NCBI GenBank assembly: GCA_963656345.1
Contig: CAVKHY010000121.1
Coordinates: 1 to 5,973, forward strand
Source: CAKUFA01 sp963656345
Lineage (GTDB): Bacteria > Bacillota > Clostridia > Christensenellales > Aristaeellaceae
DNA: 5,973 nt
Direction: 5' to 3'
The notes under the pieces are model-generated. The model saw only the letters and a list, made by a program, of their open reading frames with translations, did no database searches and was not told where the DNA came from. Made by a program: the position numbers and the translations under genes. Of the stretch, positions 1 through 5,536 are shown in pieces. The first letter of the stretch is position 1; each line of letters begins with the position of its first letter.

Positions 1-540
1 GCCTAACTCAACCGTTGCACGTTTGATCTGTTCATTCAGTACATCTAGTTTGGTTTTTGCCCCATGAATTTCAAGAAGCTCTTTCATTGAATCTCTATAT
101 TGTTTGAATATCGGCATATCAAGCAAACAGTTAATACGATCAATGAGCTCAAGTTGAGCATCACAACCTATACTAGCTACAGTTTCGATCGATTTGGTAT
201 ATAATAATATATGGGGATCATCAAGCGTACTTGCATTAAGCGTAATGCAGACATTATCTTTTTCCTCTGATACATGCTCTACCACATGCTTTAAAAAAGG
301 ACTTATATGAACATATAATGCATCACTTAAATCGTAAGGGTTTTTATCTATTTGCGTTCCCGCAAGAGTCTTTAAATTAACAATTGTCTTCCCATGTATA
401 GTGCCCCATAAGACGCATATTCTTTCTGCGTCTGGTATATCGTTTTCATCGAAAATAAAGTTCATAATACATGAAACTTTTTCAGCATTTGTGTTACATG
501 CGTCAAAATAATCTTTTTTATCGCCTATTAAACTTCTCAT
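1..540 (-). CDS. Unrecognised AT-rich protein, N-terminal 180 residues (3' end beyond window)
   Basis: I translated this frame by hand: 180 codons run without a stop from an ATG at 540-538 to the left edge, so the C-terminus is missing. The start is well fixed. The frame is closed by TAA at 562-564, no other start codon lies between, and a GGAGG (551-555) sits 10 nt ahead of the ATG. The protein begins MRSLIGDKKDYFDAC. It has no signal peptide or membrane segment and looks soluble, with mixed alpha/beta character. Residues about 145-180 are charged and heptad-like (KELLEIHGAKTKLDVLNEQI), suggesting a helix or short coiled coil continuing past the edge. Codon use is rich in ATA, TTA and AGA, unlike the GC-richer housekeeping genes from 1040 rightwards, which suggests horizontal acquisition. 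I do not recognise a family and assign no function. That it is a real gene is fairly sure: length, ribosome site and absence of stops. Confidence 0.72.
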   Translation of the reverse strand, partial: MRSLIGDKKDYFDACNTNAEKVSCIMNFIFDENDIPDAERICVLWGTIHGKTIVNLKTLAGTQIDKNPYDLSDALYVHISPFLKHVVEHVSEEKDNVCITLNASTLDDPHILLYTKSIETVASIGCDAQLELIDRINCLLDMPIFKQYRDSMKELLEIHGAKTKLDVLNEQIKRATVELG

Positions 541-550
541 TTCGCTTTTT

Positions 551-555
551 CCTCC
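551..555 (-). promoter_or_regulatory. Ribosome binding site of the unrecognised gene
   Basis: On the minus strand GGAGG lies 10 nt before the ATG at 540, with a TAA closing the frame just upstream. This decides the start of the AT-rich gene. No convincing promoter was found between this site and the transposon end near 602. Confidence 0.6.
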
Positions 556-601
556 ACAATATTATTCTGCCATTCATTCCAGAGAAAATTCAGACGCAAA
601 T

Positions 602-623
602 TGCAATAACAAGTTGTAATAGT
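602..623 (+). repeat. Terminal inverted repeat of the IS30-like relic (transposase 3' side)
   Basis: Begins TGCAATAACAA and ends ATAGT. It pairs with the reverse complement of 948-969 at 16 of 22 positions. It lies downstream of the transposase stop, as expected for the right end of an IS30-type element read on the minus strand. Confidence 0.55.
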
Positions 624-651
624 CCAAACCAGTAGCAGGAACGTAGGTGAT

Positions 652-701
652 GCTTTGTTTTTCGAAGTGAGGGGCGGAGCCTCAAACGAGGAAAACAAAG
701 C
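652..701. repeat. Long imperfect hairpin inside the transposon relic
   Basis: The outer arms pair perfectly over 10 bp (GCTTTGTTTT at 652-661 with AAAACAAAGC at 692-701). An inner stem follows, TGAGG (668-672) with CCTCA (680-684). It lies between the transposase stop and the right inverted repeat. Neither strand has a U-rich run after the stem, so it is not a standard intrinsic terminator. It may block read-through into or out of the element, or act in transposition; both are guesses. Confidence 0.6.
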
Positions 702-714
702 GTGCAATAATGGA

Positions 715-885
715 TTAGCAGGCATAGATGAGATCCAACTCATCATCAAAGAGTTCTTCTGGCGTGCGGTAGTGCAAAATCTTCCTCGGCAGTGAATTTC
801 CCCAATCCGCCATGTAGGCAATCTCATCAGATGAATACTGTGCCATGCTTTTCCCTTTCTGGATAAACCTACGCAGCAGGCGGTT
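715..885 (-). pseudogene. IS30-family transposase, C-terminal fragment
   Basis: The last 56 codons match the end of IS30-family transposases: NRLLRRFIQKGKS, then a DEIAYMADWGNSLPRKIL segment, then YRTPEELFDDEL, closing at TAA (715-717). In this family the catalytic DDE glutamate sits just before the N-G/R-L-x-R-R-F motif. The fragment therefore begins right after the active site and has none of the catalytic residues or the N-terminal helix-turn-helix. Upstream in the same frame (886-924) the residues no longer resemble the family, and any start there (a TTG at 924) would be an accident of the deletion. The surviving codons carry no internal stop, so the truncation may be fairly recent. It cannot encode an active transposase. 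Confidence 0.8.
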
Positions 886-947
886 GTAGCAATAATGACC
901 CTCCTGTTGGTGTTTTATTTGCAAGCTTATTCTACCGCAGGTTCGTC

Positions 948-969
948 ACTATGGATTTTTGTTATTGCA
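948..969 (-). repeat. Terminal inverted repeat of the IS30-like relic (transposase 5' side)
   Basis: Read on the minus strand it starts TGCAATAACAA like the partner at 602-623, then diverges for 6 bases before the shared ATAGT. Its outer end is only 8 bases from the stop codon of the dehydrogenase gene (978-980). Confidence 0.55.
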
Positions 970-977
970 GGTTCACT

Positions 978-1991
978 TTACAATGCGTCTTTAAATATCG
1001 CTTTACAATCATTAGATTTGGAAGACATCCTTCTTTCAATCACCCCCACCAAATTGATCGGCTTCCCTTCCAGAAAGCGCCTCAGATTTTCAAACACAAT
1101 TTCTGCCCGCAGTGCCATGGATTCTTCCGTTGCAAAGGCCACATGGGGCGTCAGTAAGGTATTGGGTGCGTGAAGCAACGGTTCGTCAGGCTGAAGCGGA
1201 GGCTCTTTGTCAAACACATCAATGCCTGCCCCGGCTAATTTGCCGGACTTCAGCGCATTGGTCAGCGCATTGCTGTCAACCACGCCGCCGCGTGCCAAAT
1301 TCAGCAGCAACGCACCATCCTTCATCATGTCAATGGTGCGTTCATTCATCAAGTGATGGGTAGACGCATTCAGAGGGCAGTGCAGCACCACAATATCCGA
1401 CGAGACCAGCAGATCCTCCAGCGGCATGCAGGCAACGCCGTTTACCTCTCCTGTTTGATGGGTACGACTAGTGCCAATTACCCTGCAGCCGAAGGCCTGG
1501 CACAGCTGGGCCGTCCGCTTGCCGATTTTTCCAAGGCCAACGATACCGACTGTTTTGCCTTTCAATTCTCTGCCAACAAGGCCGGTCTTGTCCTTGCCTT
1601 GACGGCAGCGTTCCTCCACTTGGGGCACATAGCGCAGCAGACTCAGCATCATTTCAATGGCAAGCTCAGCAACAGCCTCACTTGAATAACCGCTGGCATT
1701 GCTGAGCAGTGCTCCCTTTTCCTTCACAGTGTGCAAATCCACATGGTCAACGCCGGTGAAGGCAACATCCACATACTTCAGATGCTTGCATGCAGCCAGT
1801 GCTTCCTTGGGCATGGGCATATTGGCCAGCATAATCACATCCGCATCCTGAATTTCTTCCGCCAGGACATGAGCATCTAAAGTCTTGGGATAAGCGTGAA
1901 AGGTATGCCCTTCTTCAATCAAGGGCGCCACATAGTGATTCAGCAGGGAATCCGAAATACCAAGAGACTCCGTCAAAACAATATGCATCAT
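978..1991 (-). CDS. D-isomer-specific 2-hydroxyacid dehydrogenase
   Basis: A cytosolic NAD(P)-dependent oxidoreductase interconverting a 2-oxoacid and its D-2-hydroxyacid; the exact substrate (glyoxylate, hydroxypyruvate, pyruvate or 3-phosphoglycerate type) cannot be read from sequence. From the ATG at 1991 it has 337 residues, close to the family norm. The Rossmann glycine motif GLGKIG is at 152-157. The catalytic triad is visible: Arg in NLARGG (about 234), Glu in FDKEPP (about 263) and His in TPHVAF (about 283). The residues after strand beta-2 read GTSRTHQ, with no acidic residue, which in this superfamily favours NADPH over NADH (inference). A TTG at 2006 would lengthen the frame, but GAGGTGA at 1994-2000 points to the ATG at 1991 (or the adjacent ATG at 1988). 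The C-terminus runs about 22 residues past the usual GKPINLV end, through AT-rich sequence, up to the transposon relic. A terminator separates it from plsY, so it is probably transcribed on its own or by read-through. Confidence 0.9.
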   Translation of the reverse strand: MMHIVLTESLGISDSLLNHYVAPLIEEGHTFHAYPKTLDAHVLAEEIQDADVIMLANMPMPKEALAACKHLKYVDVAFTGVDHVDLHTVKEKGALLSNASGYSSEAVAELAIEMMLSLLRYVPQVEERCRQGKDKTGLVGRELKGKTVGIVGLGKIGKRTAQLCQAFGCRVIGTSRTHQTGEVNGVACMPLEDLLVSSDIVVLHCPLNASTHHLMNERTIDMMKDGALLLNLARGGVVDSNALTNALKSGKLAGAGIDVFDKEPPLQPDEPLLHAPNTLLTPHVAFATEESMALRAEIVFENLRRFLEGKPINLVGVIERRMSSKSNDCKAIFKDAL

Positions 1992-2030
1992 CGTCACCTC
2001 AAGCAATTACAGAGAAACTTTCAAGTAATG

Positions 2031-2057
2031 AAAAGACGCCGCCGAAAAAGCGGCGCC
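2031..2057 (-). terminator. Rho-independent terminator after plsY
   Basis: On the minus strand GGCGCCGC (2057-2050) can pair with GCGGCGTC (2042-2035), an 8-bp GC-rich stem with one G-U pair and a 7-nt loop. TTTTCATT follows. It starts 7 bases after the plsY stop and ends the radical-SAM/der/plsY transcript before the dehydrogenase gene. Confidence 0.78.
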
Positions 2058-2064
2058 AAGAAAA

Positions 2065-2679
2065 TCAATCTTTCTTTTTACCAAAGCTGATCTTGTTTTC
2101 CTTGCCGTGAATCAGCCGAACAATGTTGGTACGATGCCGCAGCAGGCACAAGGCAAGCAACGTTACCGCCCAAAGGATCACCAGCCAGTCGCCCCAGTTG
2201 GTAACGGCCGTGATGACAGCAAATAGGGTCAGCATGAACATGGAGCCCAAGGAAACATACTTCGTCAGGTAAATAAGCAGAATGGTCAATACAAAACAGA
2301 TCAATGCAGGAATGGGATAGCAAACCAGCAGCACGCCGCAGGAGGAAGCCACCCCTTTACCGCCTTTGAACTGGAAGAACACAGGCCAGTTATGACCCAA
2401 AATCACCAGAATACCTGCCAGCATTGCGCCGTATCGATTTCCTGTAATCCACCAGCCAATGCCGCAAGCCAGCGCCGCCTTCAGAAAGTCTCCGATAAAC
2501 GTAACCAAGCCGTTTTTGAGACCCATGGTGCGCATAACGTTGGTAGCACCTGTATTCTTGCTGCCTACCTCCCGAAGATTCGGACCATGCTGAACCCTTG
2601 CAACAGTCAGTCCTGTGGAGAAGGAACCCAGCAAGTAGGCAACAACGCCGACAATGACATACTGCAACCAAGTAGGCAT
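2065..2679 (-). CDS. plsY: Glycerol-3-phosphate acyltransferase PlsY
   Basis: Integral membrane enzyme that transfers an acyl group from acyl-phosphate (made by PlsX) to glycerol 3-phosphate, giving lysophosphatidic acid, the first step of bacterial phospholipid synthesis. At 204 residues the length is normal. The three cytoplasmic signature motifs are present in order: GSKNTGATNVMRTMG (39-53), GHNWPVFFQFKGGKG (95-109), and RHRTNIVRLIHGKENKI (181-197). Hydrophobic membrane helices cover about 6-26, 58-78, 84-98, 112-136, 141-160 and 165-180. The N-terminal motif, often GSIPxG, reads GSFSTG, with serine in place of the proline. The ATG lies 3 nt after the der stop, and its GGAGG (2688-2692) is inside the last der codons, so translation is probably coupled. 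The tail is lysine-rich (FGKKKD). A hairpin terminator follows. Confidence 0.96.
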   Translation of the reverse strand: MPTWLQYVIVGVVAYLLGSFSTGLTVARVQHGPNLREVGSKNTGATNVMRTMGLKNGLVTFIGDFLKAALACGIGWWITGNRYGAMLAGILVILGHNWPVFFQFKGGKGVASSCGVLLVCYPIPALICFVLTILLIYLTKYVSLGSMFMLTLFAVITAVTNWGDWLVILWAVTLLALCLLRHRTNIVRLIHGKENKISFGKKKD

Positions 2680-2682
2680 GCT

Positions 2683-4017
2683 TTAATCCTCCTTCTTCTT
2701 TTCCCGAAGAATAAAACGGATGGGTGTGCCTGTAAAGTCAAAGGTTTTGCGGAAATAGTTTTCCAAATACCGCTCATAGGCAAAGTGCATCAGCTCTTCG
2801 TCGTTCACAAAGAGGACAAAGGTAGGAGGGCAGACGCTTTGCTGCGTCAAATAGTAGATGCGGAGGCGACGGCCATTGGTCGCCGGAGGCTGAAGGGAAG
2901 CAGTGGCGTCAGCCAGCACATCATTCAGCACGCCGGTAGGCACACGTTTAGAGGCCTGCGCCCATACCTGATTGACCATGTCCAGCACGGTATTGACACG
3001 CTGACCGGTCAGTGCAGAAAGGAACAGCACCGGCGCATAATCCATAAACTTCAGATCTTCCAGCACCTGCTTCCGGTATTTTTCCAGTGTGCCGGTCTCC
3101 TTGTCGATGGCGTCCCACTTGTTGACCACCACCACGACAGCCTTACCTTCTTCGTGAATCATACCGGCAATCTTCGTGTCCTGCTCGGTCACGCCATCGT
3201 TGGCATCAATGAGCATCAGCGCCACATCGCACCGGCGAATGGCTGCAATGGAACGAAGCACGCTGTATCGCTCCAACGTTTCATCCTCAACTGCACGCTT
3301 GCGGCGAATGCCGGCCGTATCGATAATGTTGTACTCGGTGCCATCCACGCCGGTAAAGCGGGTATCGATAGCATCACGGGTCGTTCCCGCAATGTTGGAC
3401 ACCATGGTGCGCTCCTGACCCAGCAGCCGGTTTACCAAAGAACTTTTGCCCACATTGGGGCGGCCAACCACAGCCAGCTGCACCACGTGCTCTGCTTCTT
3501 CCATTTCATCGTCATCAGGCGGCGGAAGGTGCTTGCAGATTTCATCCAACAGATCGCCCAGCCCCATCATGTTGACAGCGCTAATGGCAATGGGATCCCC
3601 CATACCCAGCTCATAGAACTCATACATGTTGTCATTCATGCTGATATGGTCAATCTTGTTCACCACCAGAATGACAGGCTTATGGGTTTTCCGCAGCAGA
3701 TTTGCTACTTCCCGGTCATCATCCGTCAAGCCTTCCCGGCCATCGGTAAAGAAGCAGATCACGTCCGCTGTATCCATGGCGATCTCTGCCTGACGGCGCA
3801 TCTGGCTCAGCAGCACGTCTTCGCTGTGGGGATCAATGCCGCCTGTATCAATCAGCGTAAATTTTCGGGTGAGCCATTCCACATCCGCATAGACACGATC
3901 CCGGGTAACGCCGGGGGTATCCTCCACGATGCTGATACGGTGCCCTACAACTTTATTGAAAAAAGTCGACTTGCCGACATTGGGGCGACCAACAATCGCC
4001 ACAAGGGGTCTTGCCAT
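2683..4017 (-). CDS. der: Ribosome biogenesis GTPase Der (EngA)
   Basis: Essential tandem-domain GTPase that acts in maturation of the 50S ribosomal subunit. It has 444 residues, normal for the family. First G domain: P-loop GRPNVGKST (10-18), switch PGVTRD (35-40), DTGG (57-60), NKID (120-123). An acidic linker rich in D/E (about 168-176) leads to the second G domain: GRPNVGKSS (185-193), GTTRD, DTAGIRRK (233-240), NKWD (299-302). A KH-like RNA-binding domain follows from about 350 to the end, closing in a charged KKKED tail. The ATG at 4017 is chosen because GGAGG (4025-4029) is 7 nt away and MARPLVAIVGRPNVGKS is the usual family N-terminus; an in-frame GTG at 4038 would add 7 residues that span the ribosome site itself. 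The stop codon of the upstream gene overlaps this start (TAATG). Confidence 0.97.
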   Translation of the reverse strand: MARPLVAIVGRPNVGKSTFFNKVVGHRISIVEDTPGVTRDRVYADVEWLTRKFTLIDTGGIDPHSEDVLLSQMRRQAEIAMDTADVICFFTDGREGLTDDDREVANLLRKTHKPVILVVNKIDHISMNDNMYEFYELGMGDPIAISAVNMMGLGDLLDEICKHLPPPDDDEMEEAEHVVQLAVVGRPNVGKSSLVNRLLGQERTMVSNIAGTTRDAIDTRFTGVDGTEYNIIDTAGIRRKRAVEDETLERYSVLRSIAAIRRCDVALMLIDANDGVTEQDTKIAGMIHEEGKAVVVVVNKWDAIDKETGTLEKYRKQVLEDLKFMDYAPVLFLSALTGQRVNTVLDMVNQVWAQASKRVPTGVLNDVLADATASLQPPATNGRRLRIYYLTQQSVCPPTFVLFVNDEELMHFAYERYLENYFRKTFDFTGTPIRFILREKKKED

Positions 4018-5324
4018 TAGGTTTCCTCCATTCCGCACATGGCTTTCCAGAAGCCTTCGCCGGTATTCTCAACAATACGCAAGGGCGCAGGAAGTGCCTG
4101 TCTTGCCTCTTCCACGCTGGTTCCGTCCAGGAAAAGGTCGCCCTCGTTGCGGATCATGTTCCGGCATATCATGATTTCGTCACAATCAACGTTCCGCAGC
4201 TGTTCAATCAGGTCTCCCCCAGTAATCAGCCCCGTAACGGTCACTGATTCGCCGAAGAAGTGATTCAGGATGGGAATGACTTCAATTTGCGTCCCCTTGG
4301 GCGCATAGGTGTCAATCATCCGGCGAATAAAAGCAGCAACAGAGGTGCCGCAAGCGATAATACGGCGCTTTGGTGAAGGCACATCGCAGGGAAAATCCTC
4401 AGACGCATAGCGAATATCCGTTTCAAACAGCCGCAGCATGCCCACGCCGTTTTCCACCTGGGGATAACCTTCGTACTCTTCATCCTCCGGCAGCGGAAGA
4501 CCACTGAGGCAATAAAACTCATCCGATGGGAAAACAAACCGAGTGCCCAGCCGGCGCAGAAAATCCTCCTGCATGGGGCGAATCATTTCAACCAGCTGCC
4601 GTGCTGTCTCCCGATTATAGGGATCTACTTTGTCCAGCCCTTCACGCCATTTGGTCAGCCCTACAGGCACCAAGGCAACGCTTCTGGCCGCCGGACGCAT
4701 GCTCTCCAAATCCCGCAAGGTGCGCATAAGCACTTCCCCATCGTTCCATCCCGGACAAAGCACCACCTGGCAGTGATACCGTAGTCCGTGTTCCTTCAGG
4801 GTGCGCAGGCGATCCATGATTTGTCCGGCATTGGGATTGCGCATCATGCGGCAGCGAATCTCCGGATCCGTTACATGAACGGAAATGTACAGCGGACTTA
4901 CGCGGCGGCGCAGGATGCGGTCGAATTCCTTATCGCTTACGTTGGTTAAGGTGACGAAATTGCCCATCATCAAAGAAAGGCGCCAGTCGTCATCCTTCAC
5001 ATACAAGGTATCCCGCATGCCCGGAGGCATTTGGTCAATAAAGCAAAAAATGCAATGATTATGGCACGGGCGTGGCTTGGAAATAATGGTTTGATCCAAG
5101 GTGATCCCCAGCGGCTCCCAGTCTTCCTTCTTGACATGGAGCACATCCCGCACGCCGTTTTCGTGCAGGACTTCCAGAGACAACCGCTCCCGTGATGTCA
5201 AAGCCTGATAATCGATCTGGTCAATTACAGGCTCGCCGGAGATCTTCTCCAACTGATCGCCGGCCTTCAGGCCAAGCCGTTCAGCAATGGAACCCGGCGC
5301 AATGTGGGTAATGGTAGTGGCCAA
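4017..5324 (-). CDS. DUF512 family protein: PDZ domain plus radical-SAM iron-sulfur cluster motif
   Basis: A 435-residue protein of the DUF512 family, common in Clostridia and usually found beside der. The N-terminus is a PDZ-like module (about 4-65) with THIAPGSIAERLGLKAGDQL. A radical-SAM-like section follows, with the cluster motif CHNHCIFC (Cys 87, 91, 94) in the CX3CX2C spacing for a [4Fe-4S] cluster and S-adenosylmethionine, and GNFVTLTN soon after. The C-terminal DUF512 region (about 225-435) includes FVFPSDEFYCLSG and the glycine-rich LITGGDL. The reaction is unknown. The start is TTG at 5324: AAGGA (5333-5337) is 8 nt upstream, the PDZ sequence begins at once, and the next methionine is beyond residue 100. 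First gene of the operon; its TAA shares a base with the der ATG, and the der ribosome site lies in its last codons. Family identification is firm, function is not. Confidence 0.93.
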   Translation of the reverse strand: MATTITHIAPGSIAERLGLKAGDQLEKISGEPVIDQIDYQALTSRERLSLEVLHENGVRDVLHVKKEDWEPLGITLDQTIISKPRPCHNHCIFCFIDQMPPGMRDTLYVKDDDWRLSLMMGNFVTLTNVSDKEFDRILRRRVSPLYISVHVTDPEIRCRMMRNPNAGQIMDRLRTLKEHGLRYHCQVVLCPGWNDGEVLMRTLRDLESMRPAARSVALVPVGLTKWREGLDKVDPYNRETARQLVEMIRPMQEDFLRRLGTRFVFPSDEFYCLSGLPLPEDEEYEGYPQVENGVGMLRLFETDIRYASEDFPCDVPSPKRRIIACGTSVAAFIRRMIDTYAPKGTQIEVIPILNHFFGESVTVTGLITGGDLIEQLRNVDCDEIMICRNMIRNEGDLFLDGTSVEEARQALPAPLRIVENTGEGFWKAMCGMEET

Positions 5325-5332
5325 GGCAAACG

Positions 5333-5337
5333 TCCTT
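5333..5337 (-). promoter_or_regulatory. Ribosome binding site deciding a TTG start
   Basis: Minus-strand AAGGA, inside AAAGGAAGGA, lies 8 nt before the TTG at 5324. No ATG or GTG fits the N-terminus of the DUF512 protein, so this site supports the rare TTG initiation codon. Confidence 0.6.
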
Positions 5338-5376
5338 CCTTTCTGTGGCGAAGCATAGGCCTACCACAACGACTAT

Positions 5377-5405
5377 ATTATGGACAATACAGAGCCAAAA
5401 GTCAA
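5377..5405 (-). promoter_or_regulatory. Sigma-A-type promoter of the DUF512-der-plsY operon
   Basis: On the minus strand a -35 box TTGACT (5405-5400, 5 of 6 consensus), a 17-bp spacer, and a -10 box CATAAT (5382-5377, 5 of 6). Transcription would begin near 5370, giving a leader of about 45 nt before the TTG start. The fit and spacing are those of a housekeeping promoter. Confidence 0.7.
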
Positions 5406-5463
5406 GATTCGCACAATCATGTCAATGTCCTGCTGCTATTCCGTGAAAGCATTTTCATTTTAG

Positions 5464-5492
5464 TTGACAATTCATGCATGTTGTGATACCGT
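5464..5492 (+). promoter_or_regulatory. Candidate promoter of the MATE transporter gene
   Basis: A perfect -35 TTGACA (5464-5469), a 17-bp spacer and a weak -10 TACCGT (5487-5492). The -10 is preceded by TG one base away (5484-5485), the extended -10 arrangement that can offset a poor hexamer. Start of transcription would be near 5499, about 38 nt before the ATG. The weak -10 lies under a dyad, which fits a regulated promoter. Confidence 0.5.
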
Positions 5493-5498
5493 TATCAC
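5483..5498. promoter_or_regulatory. Perfect dyad over the MATE -10 region, candidate operator
   Basis: GTGATACCGTTATCAC has 6-bp perfect arms (GTGATA/TATCAC) around a 4-bp centre. It covers the extended -10 of the candidate MATE promoter, the position where a repressor would block RNA polymerase. No regulator gene is inside the window, so the binding protein is unknown. There is no U-rich run after it, so it is not a terminator. Confidence 0.45.
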
Positions 5499-5536
5499 GT
5501 CTTTTCGGTGTTCATGAAGGAAGGAGTGGCGTCGCC

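Larger units (their letters stand above)
602..969 (-). mobile_element. Internally deleted IS30-family element with both ends (MITE-like relic)
   Basis: Imperfect inverted repeats at 602-623 and 948-969 match at 16 of 22 positions, including an uninterrupted 11-base outer core (TGCAATAACAA) and an inner ATAGT. Between them lie the 3' end of an IS30-type transposase gene (715-885), a long hairpin (652-701), and a short 5' leader that still carries an AGGAGGG ribosome-site-like sequence at 899-905. Intact IS30 elements are usually a little over 1 kb, so this ~370-bp copy appears to have lost most of the transposase gene internally, fusing the leader to the C-terminal codons. It lies between the dehydrogenase stop codon and the start region of the AT-rich gene. 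I see no clear 2-3 bp target duplication, so the exact ends may be off by a few bases. The family call rests on the transposase C-terminus; the end assignment is inference. Confidence 0.6.

Noticed and set aside
537..827. A 96-codon minus-strand frame overlapping the transposase remnant and ending in the start of the AT-rich gene (TGA/ATG overlap)
   Set aside because: It runs out of frame through the IS30 transposase fragment, hairpin and inverted repeat, and its peptide resembles nothing; the stop/start overlap looks accidental.
937..974. Direct repeat GCAGGTTC at 937-944 and 967-974
   Set aside because: Only two 8-base copies and no array structure; too little to support a functional repeat or CRISPR.
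592..990. A second inverted match, AGACGCA at 592-598 and its complement at 984-990, outside the transposon ends
   Set aside because: The distances to the 11-base core differ on the two sides (4 versus 15 bases) and the far copy lies in the dehydrogenase coding sequence, so it is probably chance.
895..1173. A hydrophobic-looking plus-strand frame of 92 codons
   Set aside because: It covers the transposon end and the antisense of the dehydrogenase 3' end, has no ribosome site, and only its first part is hydrophobic.
2006..2034. A possible dehydrogenase promoter: TTTTCA (2034-2029), 17 bp, TGTAAT (2011-2006) on the minus strand
   Set aside because: Transcription would start near 1999, inside the ribosome binding site, and the -35 overlaps the T-tract of the plsY terminator. 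The match is likely chance, so the gene's promoter remains unidentified.
2392..4020. A 542-codon open frame on the plus strand opposite der and part of plsY
   Set aside because: It lies fully antisense to two clearly identified genes; the peptide is rich in His, Gln and Arg with no recognisable domain and no ribosome site. Codon bias of der on the other strand explains the lack of stops.
4015..4038. GTG start for Der at 4038
   Set aside because: The extra seven residues are encoded by the ribosome binding site region, and the ATG at 4017 gives the usual family N-terminus with ideal spacing.
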